Positions 1 through 11,123 of a stretch of DNA of 58,000 bases are shown piece by piece; the first letter of the stretch is position 1; the number at the start of each line of letters is the position of its first letter. Source of the DNA: Cryptomeria japonica (taxonomy: Eukaryota > Streptophyta > Pinopsida > Cupressales > Cupressaceae); assembly GCF_030272615.1 (NCBI RefSeq), contig NC_081413.1, positions 554,309,136 through 554,367,135 of the forward strand. Reading direction: 5' to 3'. The notes under the pieces were generated by a model. The model was given only the letters and a program-made list of their open reading frames with translations. It searched no databases and was not told the origin of the DNA. The position numbers were made by a program, and so were the translations under genes.

Positions 1-2128
1 CAAGTTCTATTGGGAGTCAAAATTATGGCTTCCCTCCTCAAATCCTACAAAAATGGGCCAAGGGCCCCTTTGATCTGAGCTCACCTTTAAGACATATTGC
101 ATCTAAGGTACTAGAGAAGCCTAGGAAAGTTGGGGGCACTAGAAAAAAGAAGTGCCAGATTTGTAATCTTGAATGTTTTGGCAACATTACTAGAACTAAT
201 GCTCATTTCCTTCTTGTCTGTGGCAAAGGTGTAGATGTATGTGAAAAGGTGGAAGGGAACCTAAAATATAGGTCTGAAATATTAAAATTGTGGGGTTGTA
301 ATGAAGATGAAGTACCTACATCTGCTCCTTTGATACAAAGGAGTACGGGTAGCTAGATTCCTATAATTACTGCTTCTACTTTGCAAAGTCTAAGGCCACC
401 GAATCCATCCATTTTAGAGGCAGCAGAGCCTAAGGAGAAACGTAAAATGACTAGTCCATCTTCAAAACCACTGGAAAATTTATTCAATGTGCAAGCAAAG
501 GATGAGGCAGATGATGCCATTGGCAAATTTGCCAATAGAATTCCATTCCATGTGGCTCACTCTCCTTATTATAAGGAAGTTGTGTCAAAGATAATAACGG
601 CAAGACCATTGTATGTACCACCAAAGGAGACTAAATTGAGGACGACAATCTTGGATCAGAATATTGCAAGATTAATATTTTGATGGTGAAGATGAAGAGA
701 ACTTGGGTCACAAGTGGATGCAACATAATCATAAATGGGTGGACGGACATTAAGGATTGTCCACTCATCAATAGCATGGTTACATCACAACAAGCCCTTA
801 TATCCTTAGGGCTACTGATTGTTTAGGGCATCACAAGTATGCTCATTTTCAATTATATATCCTATAGAGGAGGTTGGGCCACAAAATGTGGTGCAAGTAG
901 TGACAGATGCAACCCATGTGTGCAAAGTTGCAAGGAAGTTGATTGAGGCAGCTTATAGACATATTTGGTGGACTCCTTGTTGTGTGCATGCCATTAATAA
1001 TGCACTCAAGGACATGGATAAAATCAGTTGGATCAAAACAATTGTCCGTGATGCTAGAGATGTGCAAATGTTTATCTGCAATCACCACACTTCACATGCA
1101 CTCTTCAAGTCCTTCTCCAAGAAGGAATTCTTGAAACTTGTAGAGACTCAATCCGCATCAAACATTATTCTCTTGGAGAGGATGCTTGAATTGCAAGAGG
1201 CATTGCAATTAATGGTTATGATAGCAGAATGGAATCAATGGCTTGAGTTGAAGACACAACAGGGATTGAGGGTGAAGGAGGTGGTGAAGAATGATGTCAT
1301 TTGGACTGATGCTAAATATATTGTCTCCATTATTACTCCGGTCTACAGAGTTATTAGATACAAGGATTCTAATGCACTTTCCCTTGGAGAGATGTATGGG
1401 TGCATTGATTCTATGCTTGATCAAATGAAGGTTGTTGTGCGAGAGAAGGATCCCACATTGAAATTATACACCGGGCATATTTAGCGTAGAGGGGAGAAGC
1501 TTAACACTCCATTACACATGGCTTCCTATGCATTGAATCCAAAGTGGTACATACAAAGGTCCAACATAATTACACCTATAGAGGATACTAAGGTGAAGGA
1601 TCGATTCATGAAGGCCATAGAGAAAATGTATGAACCTATAGAGGCCAGCTTGACTCATACTAAGCAGACAAATTTTCCACTCTTTGGGGATATTCAGAGG
1701 TGGCCAAAATAGGTCTAGAGACTATGTCATAGGAGGACCCCAAGTTGTGGTAGAGTATGAATGGGCCTAGATCTTTGACTACTACTGTAGCTATTTGTTT
1801 GTTGTCCCGGGTTTCTATTTCTTCTACTACTAAGAGGAACTGGTCTACTTATAGCTTCATCCACTCCATTAAGAGGAATAGGCTTACTTCTAGCAAGCCA
1901 GAGAAGCTTGTGGTTGTACATAGTGCCTTGCGTCTCATTAACCGAAACACACTTATGTACAAAGAGAATCCAGCAGCCAGATGGAATGTAGAGCTAGAAG
2001 AGCCAATACAAATTGTTGATGATAGTACATAGACAGGGCTGGTTGGTATTGATGTAGATGAGCTTGAGCATGTGGGGTCCAATAGTTCCAATGATGAGGA
2101 TTTTGGCAAGGAGTTTGGTGATGATTAG
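1..2128 (+). pseudogene. Decayed hAT-superfamily transposase (BED finger, DUF659-like core, hAT dimerisation end)
   Basis: hAT transposases cut and paste DNA transposons in the nucleus. Seen here, in order: a BED-type zinc finger (about 141-221); a linker; a stretch near 707-760 with the SGC..I..GWTD..PLIN pattern of the DUF659-type catalytic core; the VVQVVTDA and WTPCCVHAIN blocks (about 890-1000) around the second catalytic aspartate and conserved Cys/His; and a C-terminal RNWSTYSFIHSIKRNRL block (about 1830-1880), characteristic of hAT dimerisation, followed by an acidic tail ending at a TAG at 2126. Reading needs two frames (819-1712 in one, 1757-2128 in another) and crosses stops at 354, near 681 and at 1482. 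The gene is therefore dead. The 5' end runs off the window. I could not identify terminal inverted repeats or a target duplication, so element boundaries are unknown. Family assignment is firm; the subfamily is not. Confidence 0.9.
141..230 (+). other. BED-type zinc finger coding segment of the hAT relic
   Basis: The translation shows CQIC (153-164) followed by FGNITR and then HFLLVC (204-221), giving the Cx2C...Hx4C spacing of a BED finger, and then GKGV. BED fingers bind transposon ends. It lies in the same frame as the coding stretch beginning near 381, with one stop at 354 between them. Confidence 0.8.
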
Positions 2129-2458
2129 AGGCATTAGGAAATTGACTCATGAGTCACAAGTAATTAGTATTACTATCAAGTATTTACTATTTTGTTTTTG
2201 AAGTTTGAAGTTTGAACATTGTTGATTGTAATCAGGAATCATCATTATGAAAGTTTGAAAATTATTGCTTCATTGTCAATATTTTGATCTTCACTATTAA
2301 AAACTACTACTTAAATGTTAATAATAATACGATATAAGTTTATAACTTAATGTTCAAAGTTCAATGCAATCATTGCAATTTGTTTACTTATTCCTTATAC
2401 AATAATACTTCTTTTTATAACTAATTTTTCAAGTACTATATGTATTTTAGCACCATTC
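2129..2458. other. AT-rich DNA downstream of the hAT relic
   Basis: Low-complexity AT-rich sequence with no coding similarity that I can see. It probably includes the 3' untranslated part of the hAT element, but I cannot point to a terminal repeat. Confidence 0.4.
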
Positions 2459-2946
2459 CTTCGCCCGCCGCCCCCGCCGCCCCCCAACTTGGGTGGGCAT
2501 TATAGTTGAATTGCCCTACTATTATAAGGAGTGCCTCCTGAGCAAGGGTGGGTGGATGGCTATAGTGGGGCTCCCAACCAACCCCTTGAAAACTTTCTAT
2601 TACCCCCCTCCCCACCTGGATGGTCGATTAAAATCCCACCCAACGAATGTGCCAATTCCTAATTTATCACTCTACAAAATAATGGCAGTGGGGAACCAAT
2701 CGATATCCATGAGTAAGATTGCCCCTAGAAAGGGGTGGGTGGGAGGACAAAAGGGGTTGCACTCCACTCACCCCTATAGGGTGGGAGGCTATTGATTGGG
2801 TGGGCAAGAATCATAGTTCCCCATCCCCCCACCGTCCCCAAACTCAGGCCCTCCATACCCTCGTCCCCTTGTCCCCGTATCAACAAACTTTGTGGAACAT
2901 TGTCAAAACCAAAAACTTAGCTAGCAAGTTAAGGAAACCAAGCTAA
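2459..2946. other. G/C-skewed low-complexity patch
   Basis: Composition changes abruptly at 2459 to runs of C and G (for example CCGCCGCCCCCC near 2467, and repeated GGGTGGG or CCCCACC-like words up to about 2880). A 100-codon open stretch crosses it, but its translation is low in complexity and resembles no family I know. It may be the G/C-rich end of the upstream hAT element or an unrelated fragment. Confidence 0.35.
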
Positions 2947-3056
2947 TGCCATATTATTTTCAAGAAGATGGAAATACAAATTAACAAAAGGGAAACAATA
3001 GAAAAGAAAAAATAATATTGTACCTATTTTTTTTTTTCATCAACAGGCTCTAAACC

Positions 3057-3171
3057 CATGGCAGTCATTAAAATTTAAAAAGATGACCATCATGGGCTAT
3101 ACAACCTATGATAGTCATTAAATTTTTTCATAGTCTATGATAGCCGTTAATTTTAAACAATGACTGGCATA
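3057..3171. repeat. Small foldback (imperfect inverted repeat)
   Basis: ATGGCAGTCATT at 3058-3069 is matched on the opposite strand by AATGACTGGCAT at 3159-3170 (11 of 12 bases). Between them ATGATAGTCATTAA and ATGATAGCCGTTAA-like words recur. It could be the remains of a MITE or simply a local hairpin. No target duplication was found. Confidence 0.35.
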
Positions 3172-4049
3172 GTGAAGAATTTTTTTTTAAAAAAATCATG
3201 TTTAAAACTAACTGGAGGGATGCCAAAGATTCTACCACCCAAAAGAACCCAAGATCATAGCATTCAACTATTCTCGAAGGGGCAATAGCTTAATATCAAG
3301 CCATATGTTAACCCGATTTGCAAAAGAGTGAGATTGATAAATTGTCAAAGAAGATGTTGGATGTAGGACAATAATGTTACCTAAGCTCAATGAAGAGGAA
3401 AGAATCATCTTGGATCCCAAATTAATTCTCCAAACATGCACAAATAAGTTGAGTACTAGGACAATCATAAAGTACCAGAGTCCAAAACAAGTGGAAGAAT
3501 TCGGCTAGTGAAGGTGCAATGTGGAAGAATGAAGCATTACTATAGAAGCATCTTGGGATCATCAACATTGAGGAGGGGCATGCCATGCCCTTAACCTATA
3601 GCATGCATTGTGAAATGTGTAGCCAACTTCTGAATAGCATAACCTTTAATTAGGTTCGCCTAATTAGTTTTTTATTAGGTTGGCCTATATTCATTTCTAT
3701 GCTTTTATATAGGTCGTTAGGTCACCCTAGGTAGTCTCCATGGCATAAGTATAGTTAATATAGGAGGTAGTGATCAGTTTATAAATTACTATCATCATGT
3801 TGTGAATTATGTTCTTATAGAAGGCATTTGGGGGTTTTCCCGTTGAAGTGGCTTAATATTGTCTACATATTATTACTATTACATAGTTCTCTAGTGCAAT
3901 TTATTTCATTAGATTTTATCTCACCCAGATTTGCAAATACAAGTACAAGAAGGCAATACGGTTGAGACCAGGGTGTAGATAGTTCCCCCTTTGGTGATTA
4001 GGTAGGATCAAACATGTACTGAGGATAGTGAAATGCTGAAGGTGAAGAA
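3172..4049. other. Unassigned DNA
   Basis: No coding stretch or recognisable RNA. The part around 3600-3900 (paired AATTAGGTTCGCC / TTAGGTTGGCC words, then a GT/AT-rich stretch) has the feel of an LTR, but I found no partner copy in the window. Confidence 0.3.
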
Positions 4050-4999
4050 AATCCTATGGCAAATGAATTGCAGGATGTTATTTCTGATGGGCCACAGCAA
4101 GGAAGCAATGGTAGTAGTGCATCAAAGATTAGGGATGGTGATGACAGTGAAATTGATGGTAATTTTAGGAACAATGTAGCATCAGGGGTTTAGATGTAAG
4201 GAAAGAAACCCTGTACCAGATGTGCAAGCTCTTCTTATACTCCATGTACAACAAAAGAAATTGATCATGCAGCCCTGAGAGTCAACATTAGTGGTGTAGC
4301 AGCTAGTAGACTAGTTTTCGTGATAGCTTTCTCTAAAATCGTCCTCTTGTTTCTCCCTAGTGCCAACCAGTAGATCATGGAATCTTGAAATGGAATCAGG
4401 TATTCTTCTTCCCAGCATTTTTTGTTCTTGAACATGGGTCAAAAGTCTGTGGAAACATTTGACAATATGAGGAAACTGATGAGACTTACTAATTCTAGGC
4501 TTGGATTTTATTGACCTTCCTAAGTAATGGATTACTGCCCCGCTAGACCTGCTGCTGTTATAAAGGTATGAAGATTGTGTAGATGAAAGTTCATCTTATC
4601 AGATTTCTGTTTGCATTACCAAGAATTGTCCACATATTGCTTGCTTGATCCTAAAGATAATATATAAAGGAAAAAAATGCATTTTTACCGAAGATGGGAT
4701 ATTACAAACAGGTAGTAACTTGGGAAAATGCACTTAAAAGTAGTGCTTGACTGAATGATGTAAATAAAGGTGTTGGGATTCAAGTTGATGACAGGATTGA
4801 CAATACTGATACATGGCAGAATACCTCTTGTTGCTGTGAATTTCAATTATCCTCCCCTGTTTCAACTGATGTTAATAAACTTCCTCCTGCTGATGTTGAA
4901 AGAAACTGTGAAGACCTTAATGATGTTCGTTTGATCTAGGATATTGCTTTTGGACTTGAAAAGCTGCACTTGGTATTTTATATTGTTATAGACAAGTAA
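4050..4999 (+). pseudogene. Possible decayed coding stretch, family not recognised
   Basis: Three stretches translate into compositionally normal protein. 4050-4193 is hydrophilic and rich in Gly, Ser and Asp. 4206-4373 lies in the same frame and contains a CTRCASSSYTPC-like double-cysteine motif. 4754-4999 lies in another frame with one TAG at 4937. They are separated by stops and AT-rich, intron-like sequence. I recognise no family. They might be exons of a captured or dead host gene, or of an unfamiliar retroelement gag; chance open frames are also possible. Confidence 0.25.
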
Positions 5000-5402
5000 C
5001 ATCACGTGCTCTAAAGTCTGTAGTTCTTGAACTTAGACTAGTAGTAATGTTGTTAAAACTTTTCAAGACTCTACCTTGATATTATGTTTGTTTAAGCCAA
5101 AGTTTGGAGCATAGCTGTAGTTAAAAAATTTAATTAATAACAAAAGAGTTTGTGTAGCAGACTGTTTACAACACATGTTATATCATGAGAAAAACAAGGT
5201 TGTGGGTTTTATGTTACATTTTCACAGAGCATTACACTGGTTTCTAAAAACAAAGATCAAAAGGAAAATAGAAATTCACTATCACTGGTTTAAGGGAAGT
5301 CCAAATTCCTCTAACAATCTCATATTCGTCAGGACATCATCCAATGTGCAAACTTTGAAATACATTAGATGAAATGTTGTAAACTAATTCAATATTATAA
5401 AA

Positions 5403-5696
5403 TTATAACAGGTGATTCAAGGACCAAGTAAGTCAGATCCTAACTGGATTGGTGTACAACTTACAGAAAAAGTGATTGCACTATTGTGAGCTATGACAAG
5501 ACTGTGCAAATTTATAGGCCTTGAGGAGGCATTGATGTGCATGCTGACACTTAAATTTTTAATTTTCTGAAGACAATACATAACCTGTCGTGACAGAACT
5601 TAAATTGAAATGAGAGTTGGCAATTTAAAAGGCACCTTATGAAGGTATCCAGGGAACAAATAGGTGGATGACATTTGGAATATGTCAGAAGTAAAT
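5403..5696. repeat. Tandem duplication, copy 1 (~294 bp)
   Basis: This block is repeated head to tail at 5697-6012. Both begin with TTATAACAGGTGATTC and end near ATGTCAGAAGTAA. Copy 1 is shorter because it lacks short segments present in copy 2, for example the CGAAGCTGGACTAATG word near 5782 and about 20 bases near 5920. Confidence 0.9.
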
Positions 5697-6012
5697 TTAT
5701 AACAGGTGATTCGAGGACCAAGTAAGTCAGATCCTAACTGGATTGGTGTGCAACTTACAGAAAAAGTGATTCGAAGCTGGACTAATGCACTATTGTGAGC
5801 TATGACAAGACAATGCAAATTTATAAGCTTTGAGCAGGCATTGATGTGCATGCTGACACTTGAAAATTCTAAGACAACACATATCCTGTCGTGACAGCAC
5901 TTAAATTGAACAAATGCAGCTGCAATTAAAAGAGTTGGCGATTTAGAAGGCACCTTATGAAGGTATCCTGGGAACAAATAGGTGGACAACATTTGGAATA
6001 TGTCAGAAGTAA
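5697..6012. repeat. Tandem duplication, copy 2 (~316 bp)
   Basis: Second copy of the 5403-5696 block, with scattered substitutions and a few indels. Each copy opens with AACAG followed by GTGATTC, which looks like a splice acceptor next to an open stretch reading VI.GPSKSDPNWIGVQLTEKVI. The unit may therefore contain a former exon, but the product is unknown. Confidence 0.9.
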
Positions 6013-6161
6013 TTTTTGTATTTCAACATATATTGAGGGGAAGCATTATACAAGAGAATGCCCTTACAATACCTTGAACCAGATGGTGAGCAGACAAGGA
6101 TACCAATATAGTGGGCGATTTGTGAAATTCAATAAACCATGATTACACACACAACACACCC
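6013..6161. other. Unassigned DNA left of the TR-GAG element
   Basis: Short stretch continuing from the tandem duplication. It forms one locus with the sequence from 8183 onward once the 6167-8177 insertion and one target duplication are removed. Confidence 0.5.
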
Positions 6162-6166
6162 AAGAG
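6162..6166. repeat. Target site duplication AAGAG (left)
   Basis: AAGAG occurs immediately before TGTTATG at 6167 and again at 8178-8182 immediately after the other LTR. Five bases is the usual duplication length for LTR retrotransposon integration. Confidence 0.9.
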
Positions 6167-6353
6167 TGTTATGAAAAATACATAAAATATTCCTTTATTC
6201 CAATATCAAATATTACATTTGATATGCATTTTATAAAGTGGTGGAGACGGCAGAAAGTAGGTAAGTAGTTTAACCGTGCAGAAACTACCTCTCTAACTGT
6301 CTACCCTAATCAATGTAATACATTTACTAACAATGTAATACATTATACTAACA
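6167..6353 (-). repeat. 3' LTR of the TR-GAG element
   Basis: 187 bp, starting TGTTATGAAAAATAC and ending CTAACA on the plus strand. It is the same length as the partner at 7991-8177 and nearly identical to it. Confidence 0.95.
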
Positions 6354-6363
6354 ATCCCCCCCA
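6354..6363 (-). other. Polypurine tract of the TR-GAG element
   Basis: The plus-strand run ATCCCCCCCA reads as a G-run on the coding strand, immediately upstream of the 3' LTR. This is where plus-strand DNA synthesis is primed. Confidence 0.8.
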
Positions 6364-6888
6364 TTACTTTGTTCTTTATAAATGTTTATATAGAAACCCC
6401 CCCTTAAGCCTTACATAATAAAATTGCTTATTACAGAATATATATAGACACATTTTGTGAAAAATTTATTTGAAGAAACAAATTATGAATCAAGTTTAGC
6501 TCCATCAAGCTGTCTCGTAACCCTCAGAAAGGTGTAGCCTCTATCTGATATCCCAAATTATTCAGCAACAATCCATACCAAGCCCTCCAACCACATGGCT
6601 TCATCAAGTTGCCTGATAACCCTCGAAAGGGTATAATTGTCGAACACAGCCTCGAGTACTACTGGACAACCATCCATATTGAACTTTACACCAAACCCCT
6701 TACCTATCTCCAAAAAACAAACTTCACAATACATGTATCTTCAAATATGCCAGCAACAAGGAATAAACAAGAAACCAAAAAACCAAAAACGCTTCTCAAG
6801 CAAAACACCATCTCAAAGCGAGAAGCTAACTTGAGATGATAGAAATCCTCCATCCTCCTGTGCCACTAGCCTCCAATGAAGTGAAAAC

Positions 6889-7725
6889 TTATAGCACTTC
6901 TCCAAAATCACTAAGACAATCATAAATAATAACTTGATCATTTGATGAATTCCCATTCTCAATATAAGAAATGTTTTCTTCATTGATTTTGTCTTTGAAC
7001 TTTCCTTTAAGAACATCTCTAGCTCGACTTTTACACGACCAAGCTCTGTGACCTTTTTTCTTACAATAGAAACATTTAATGTCTTCATTACTTGTGCTTG
7101 ATCTTTTATTATGGTTTTGAACATATAATGCATTTTCCAATTGAGAAACACCTTCTAAGTCTTCTGCATCTGTTCTCTTTTCTTCTGCTAAAAGGGCTGC
7201 AATCATATCTTCTAAACTCTGGGAGGTTATTTGGCCGAGTGCAAAAATAATGTTATTGTATTTTGCAGGCAAGTTGTTTAACAAGATAGCCTTAGCATCT
7301 TCATCATTTACTGGAGCCTTAACTTCTGCTAATTGTCTGATAAGAGATCTCAAACTACTTATATGACTTGACATTTTTACTCCATTTTCCATTTTGAACC
7401 TAAACAATTAAAGGTTTAGAGAGAATTTTGCATTTAATGCCTTTTCTCCAAACAATTTATTGAGATTATCCCAAATATCTGCTGCTGATGTATCCAAATC
7501 TATATGATGTAATTCTGAATCAGAAAGAGCAAAACCAATAATAGCTTTGGCTTTATCATCTATGTTCTCCCACTCTAATAATTTAGATGCATTTGTAGGT
7601 TTCATTTCTTTTCCACTCACTAATCCCCATAAATTTTTATTCATTAATTGCATTTGAATTTTTATTTTCCGAGTATGAAAGTTAAAACCATAATATTTAT
7701 CTAGTGTATCAACCACAATCTCCAT
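6889..7725 (-). pseudogene. gag: Copia-type gag (UBN2 family) with CCHC zinc knuckle, one nonsense codon
   Basis: Gag packages the element RNA into virus-like particles in the cytoplasm. From the ATG at 7725 the frame runs about 278 codons to 6889. Residues 1-105 match the UBN2/retrotran_gag pattern (KNLWGLV near residue 31; WENIDDKAKAIIGFAL; ADIWDNLNKLFGEK). One TAA at 7408-7410 interrupts it, where relatives usually carry Gln (C to T). The same frame then continues through LRSLIRQLAEV, LLNNLPAKYNN and a classical zinc knuckle, CFYCKKKGHRAWSC (Cx2Cx4Hx4C), about 7030-7075. The frame ends shortly after the knuckle with no protease following. It is the only coding region of the element. Confidence 0.9.
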
Positions 7726-7977
7726 AATGAAATATCCCTTTTATTTTTCAGTAATTACTTCACTAAAATTGCAATATTTTTTTCTAAGCCCTAACTTCCC
7801 CTTGCAGATTAAAGAAAGAGGGAATTACAATCAATTTACATACACAAAGATTGCTTGGATTGTCGCAGCATAGACACAAAGATTGTTTGCTTTTCTCTCA
7901 CATCATTTTCACAGGCACATAAACATATGCACAGCTTCAGATACTCATTGCATATTCAAAGGCGTTTAGGGAGACCA

Positions 7978-7988
7978 CTCTGATACCA
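7978..7988 (-). other. Primer binding site (initiator tRNA-Met type)
   Basis: Reading the minus strand out of the 5' LTR, TGGTATCAGAG begins two bases after the LTR end. This is the standard Copia primer site complementary to the 3' end of initiator tRNA-Met. Confidence 0.9.
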
Positions 7989-7990
7989 AT

Positions 7991-8177
7991 TGTTATGAAA
8001 AATACATAAAATATTCCTTTATTCCAATATCAAATATTACATTTGATATGCATTTTATAAAGTGGTGGAGACGGCAGAAAGCAGGTAACTAGTTTAACCG
8101 TGCAGAAACTACCTCTCTAACTGTCTACCCTAATCAATGTAACACATTTACTAACAATGTAATACATTATACTAACA
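7991..8177 (-). repeat. 5' LTR of the TR-GAG element
   Basis: 187 bp, partner of 6167-6353. Visible differences are AAGCAGGTAACTAG against AAGTAGGTAAGTAG, and GTAACACA against GTAATACA. Confidence 0.95.
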
Positions 8178-8182
8178 AAGAG
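8178..8182. repeat. Target site duplication AAGAG (right)
   Basis: Matches 6162-6166. Confidence 0.9.
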
Positions 8183-9300
8183 AACATCAAATACGTATAA
8201 AAATACATATAACATTGCACAGACCCTAAGAGCAAAGCCTATCAAATGTTGAGCCAGTGGAAGCCATAGAAGAGGCCACAGAAGAAGCAGAAATTAAGGG
8301 GAAAATAAGAATCTGCTATGTTGGGAGTGAAAGTCAAAGGGCTTAAAGGCTTCTACCGTCAGTGTGGCGTGAAATGTTTCTACTTACTTTATCAGCAAGT
8401 TCAGTAGTATGGACAGAAGTTATGAAATCGATGTTTCAGAAATCTATAACTAGATTTACAGAAATTCACATTTTGACTGCAAAAAGCATTTCGACTGGAC
8501 CATGGAAAAGCCTACCTGAAGTGTTCAAGGATCTAATCTCTTCTGGAATGGCATTGTGTGCAGTGTGAACTACTGTCTACAAAACATGTTTGAGGGAATG
8601 ATCTATGTCACAACTCAAACAAAAAATTGAGCTTCATACTAACGCTACAATTTCCTCTTTGAGCCCAAAAACTACTTGATCCTATAAACATACCATAAAT
8701 TAGCATTTTTTTTCAGTATTTTGTACATCTTAGTATTTACCGGAGATTAAACAGTCAGCGAATTATTTGTTTATTTAGAACATTTAACCAGAAGAACTTA
8801 AACAGCAGATGCTATTTGCTATTGAGAACATTTAACTAGAAACTTGTTGGAAAAACTTAAACAATCAACACCTTCTTTGTTATTTGAAACATGTAAACAA
8901 TGAACGAACAGCTGTTAATTTCAACCATGCTTAACTGCAAACTTTAGTTTTTAAGGAAATTAGACATTTGTTCTTCTGAACCCAGTTCATTTGATCGTAA
9001 CCATTGCCATTCTAAATTATTAAAAAAAAACGATTGGACCGCAGGAGCTGCCAAGAAGGGAAGAGCAGAGCCATGCATACATGTTATTCTGTTGGAGCAT
9101 CTGCACATAAGAGAAGAATGGGAAGAGCTGGACATAAAGGAGAATGCTGCGCAGGCCATGCTGCCCATCGCTCACTATCCCCCAATACCACCTGAATTCA
9201 GTTTAATTCAATTCAAACAAACCAGAGGTGGGTTTTTAGATAAGGAAATAATTTTTTTTATTGTGATTGGATGAAATGAAAACTTTTTGTTACGAGTACT
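8183..9300. other. Unassigned DNA with a weak open stretch at 8251-8568
   Basis: 8251-8568 on the plus strand is open apart from one TAA near 8344. It begins with a Glu/Ala-rich segment (EAIEEATEEAE) and then a hydrophobic segment near VWREMFLLTLSASSVVW. No family is recognised and it may be chance. A second open stretch at 9092-9274 looks non-coding. This stretch adjoined 6161 before the TR-GAG insertion. Confidence 0.3.
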
Positions 9301-11106
9301 TTCGATAGCAATCTGGTTACGATTATGTCGAATGTGACTTCCACCTTGGAAATATATTTTGTTCTTTCAAAAATTTTGCTTCGAGAGGATATTTAGGAGT
9401 AGCATTTCAGAGTCCCCTACATAGCATTGGAAAAACACATGGAAACGGATAAAGACCCCTCATAAATATCTAGGGGTGCATGAATTAGATGCAATATAAA
9501 TGTTAAATAGATTATTAGTGAGCTGAGTTTGCTAATATGATTGTGATTATTTAATGGAGTTTGAATTTAAGTATGTATTGAAATAAAAACTATATGGATT
9601 AGAGTGGATCATGGAAACTCATAAAAAGTAGAGTCTATTGGTATGATATCAATTGAAATTAGATAAATGATCATAGAGTTGAGATGATTGAAATTAGAGA
9701 AGTCGAGTGTTTGAGATGTGATTAAACCAATAATTTTATCTAAGGAGTGATTGTGTCTAAATTGATATAATTATCTATAACAAAATTGAGCCTTTTATAC
9801 ATAGAACTTTTTCACTTGATGCAATGTCTAAGGTAAGGAAAAATAAGTGGTGCTAAGGAGTGGCATGGGTCTTGGTATGCAAGGTTTCAAGTTTAGAACT
9901 TCCTTGCACCTTAGTCCCAAGATATAAAAGAGAAAAAGAGTGGTAATGGATGTCATTGAACTAATCATTGATTCTTCTTATTAAAGCTTAATGCAAGTCA
10001 ATCCATGACTATGCCACAATTATGTTTCTTTCAAGTGCACCCTAAAAATGGATGTTAATTACTTGATTGTTGAATGTTTCTAATATTTATTACTAATATG
10101 AGGGTTGATGACCAATTCCTGTTAAAGGAATAAAGATTTTTATGCTAATGTCAGCTAATGACGTATAAGTGTCCTGGGATGATTCATTTGTATGTACACA
10201 ATTAAAACACATAATTATGTGCAAGAATTCATCTTGAACTTGAGCCAAACTGGAGTCTCAATTCCCTAAGGATTTGAATCTTAATTTTCCTATTCTCAAT
10301 CTTGGGTCAAGCTCACACATGTGGACCTAAACCTAGTATAAACTATTAGGGTGCCTTTTGCCCCATTTTCTAAAATCAAATTCTATAATAGACCGAGCTA
10401 AGTTGACTCTAACTAGTTGCTACCTACTAATTTAAGCAAGAAATATTCAACTTTGAATACTAAAGTGTTATATGTAAGGACAAGAGTCTTATGCCATCTA
10501 GATTATCTAACTATACCAACAACAGTTAAAAGGTAGTATCCAATCATGGAGTAACCATTGCATCAACATGTATACACATAAGGAGAGATGTATAGGCATT
10601 TACATTGTGCTTGTTACATCTTCAATCTTATTCAATACCCATTAAATTGGAACACAATGTCTCATTAACATCAAAATAAATCATAGTATTAAGCCCCACC
10701 CATTCCAAATGTGCACAAGTAAATATATCTCTTAAGAGTAAAGATTTGAATTTTAAGGTTATCATTCCAATTTTAGGGTCACACATCAAGTTCAAAGTTG
10801 TACATTAGGTTCAAGTATAAATATGGGGATGAAGGTCACACATGAGGTTTTGAACCCTAATACAAAATAGTTCATTTTGTAATATGTTAGAGCTTGACTT
10901 ACACAAATCTAATATTCAATTCTTATGAATTTAAATGTTCTTATTATAGAAAAATTCCCTATCACATATAAAGCTAAGAACCTCTTTTTCTCTTGGTTAA
11001 TTTCATCGTAAGGTTTAATGTTTTATCTAGGTTAATGGCTCAATTGATTATTTTAATTGATTTAATAGCCTAGATATATTTAGAGGATGTATTTGTATCC
11101 TCTTCA
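9301..11106. other. AT-rich unassigned DNA
   Basis: No coding similarity, no RNA gene and no long repeat partner in the window. The right end may be the tail of an old LTR, because a primer-site-like motif follows it. Confidence 0.4.
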
Positions 11107-11123
11107 TTTTGGTGAACCCAATG
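11107..11123 (+). other. Possible primer binding site of a decayed Gypsy element
   Basis: TTTTGGTGAACCCAATG directly follows CTCTTCA. The first eleven bases match the primer-site region of the LTR structure at 28373 (TTTTGGTGAAC), where an LTR demonstrably ends in CA just before it. The matching LTR start and partner LTR were not found here. Confidence 0.35.

Larger units (their letters stand above)
6167..8177 (-). mobile_element. TR-GAG-type non-autonomous Copia-like LTR retrotransposon (2.0 kb, complete)
   Basis: Complete element in reverse orientation: 187-bp LTRs at both ends, TG...CA termini extended to TGTTA...TAACA, AAGAG target duplications, a tRNA-iMet type primer site inside the 5' LTR, a G-rich polypurine tract inside the 3' LTR and a single gag-type coding region. 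Protease, integrase, RT and RNase H are absent, and 2 kb leaves no room for them. Small LTR elements encoding only Gag have been described in plants as TR-GAG elements, and this fits. It must have relied on RT and integrase from a related Copia element. The LTRs differ at only about three positions by eye, so the insertion is fairly recent. Confidence 0.93.

Noticed and set aside
2493-2795. 100-codon open stretch in the G/C-skewed patch
   Set aside because: Low-complexity translation from repeated GGGTGGG words; no domain.
6013-6142. Zinc-knuckle-like CISTYIEGKHYTREC
   Set aside because: Only one of the two leading cysteines is present and the spacing to His is off by one, so it does not support a CCHC knuckle.
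6609-6839. Plus-strand open frames opposite the TR-GAG element
   Set aside because: They lie in the non-coding 3' part of a minus-strand element and show no domain.
9842-9915. tRNA- or SINE-like segment (GCAAGGTTTCAAGTTTAGAA)
   Set aside because: The B-box match is poor, there is no A-tail and no target duplication.
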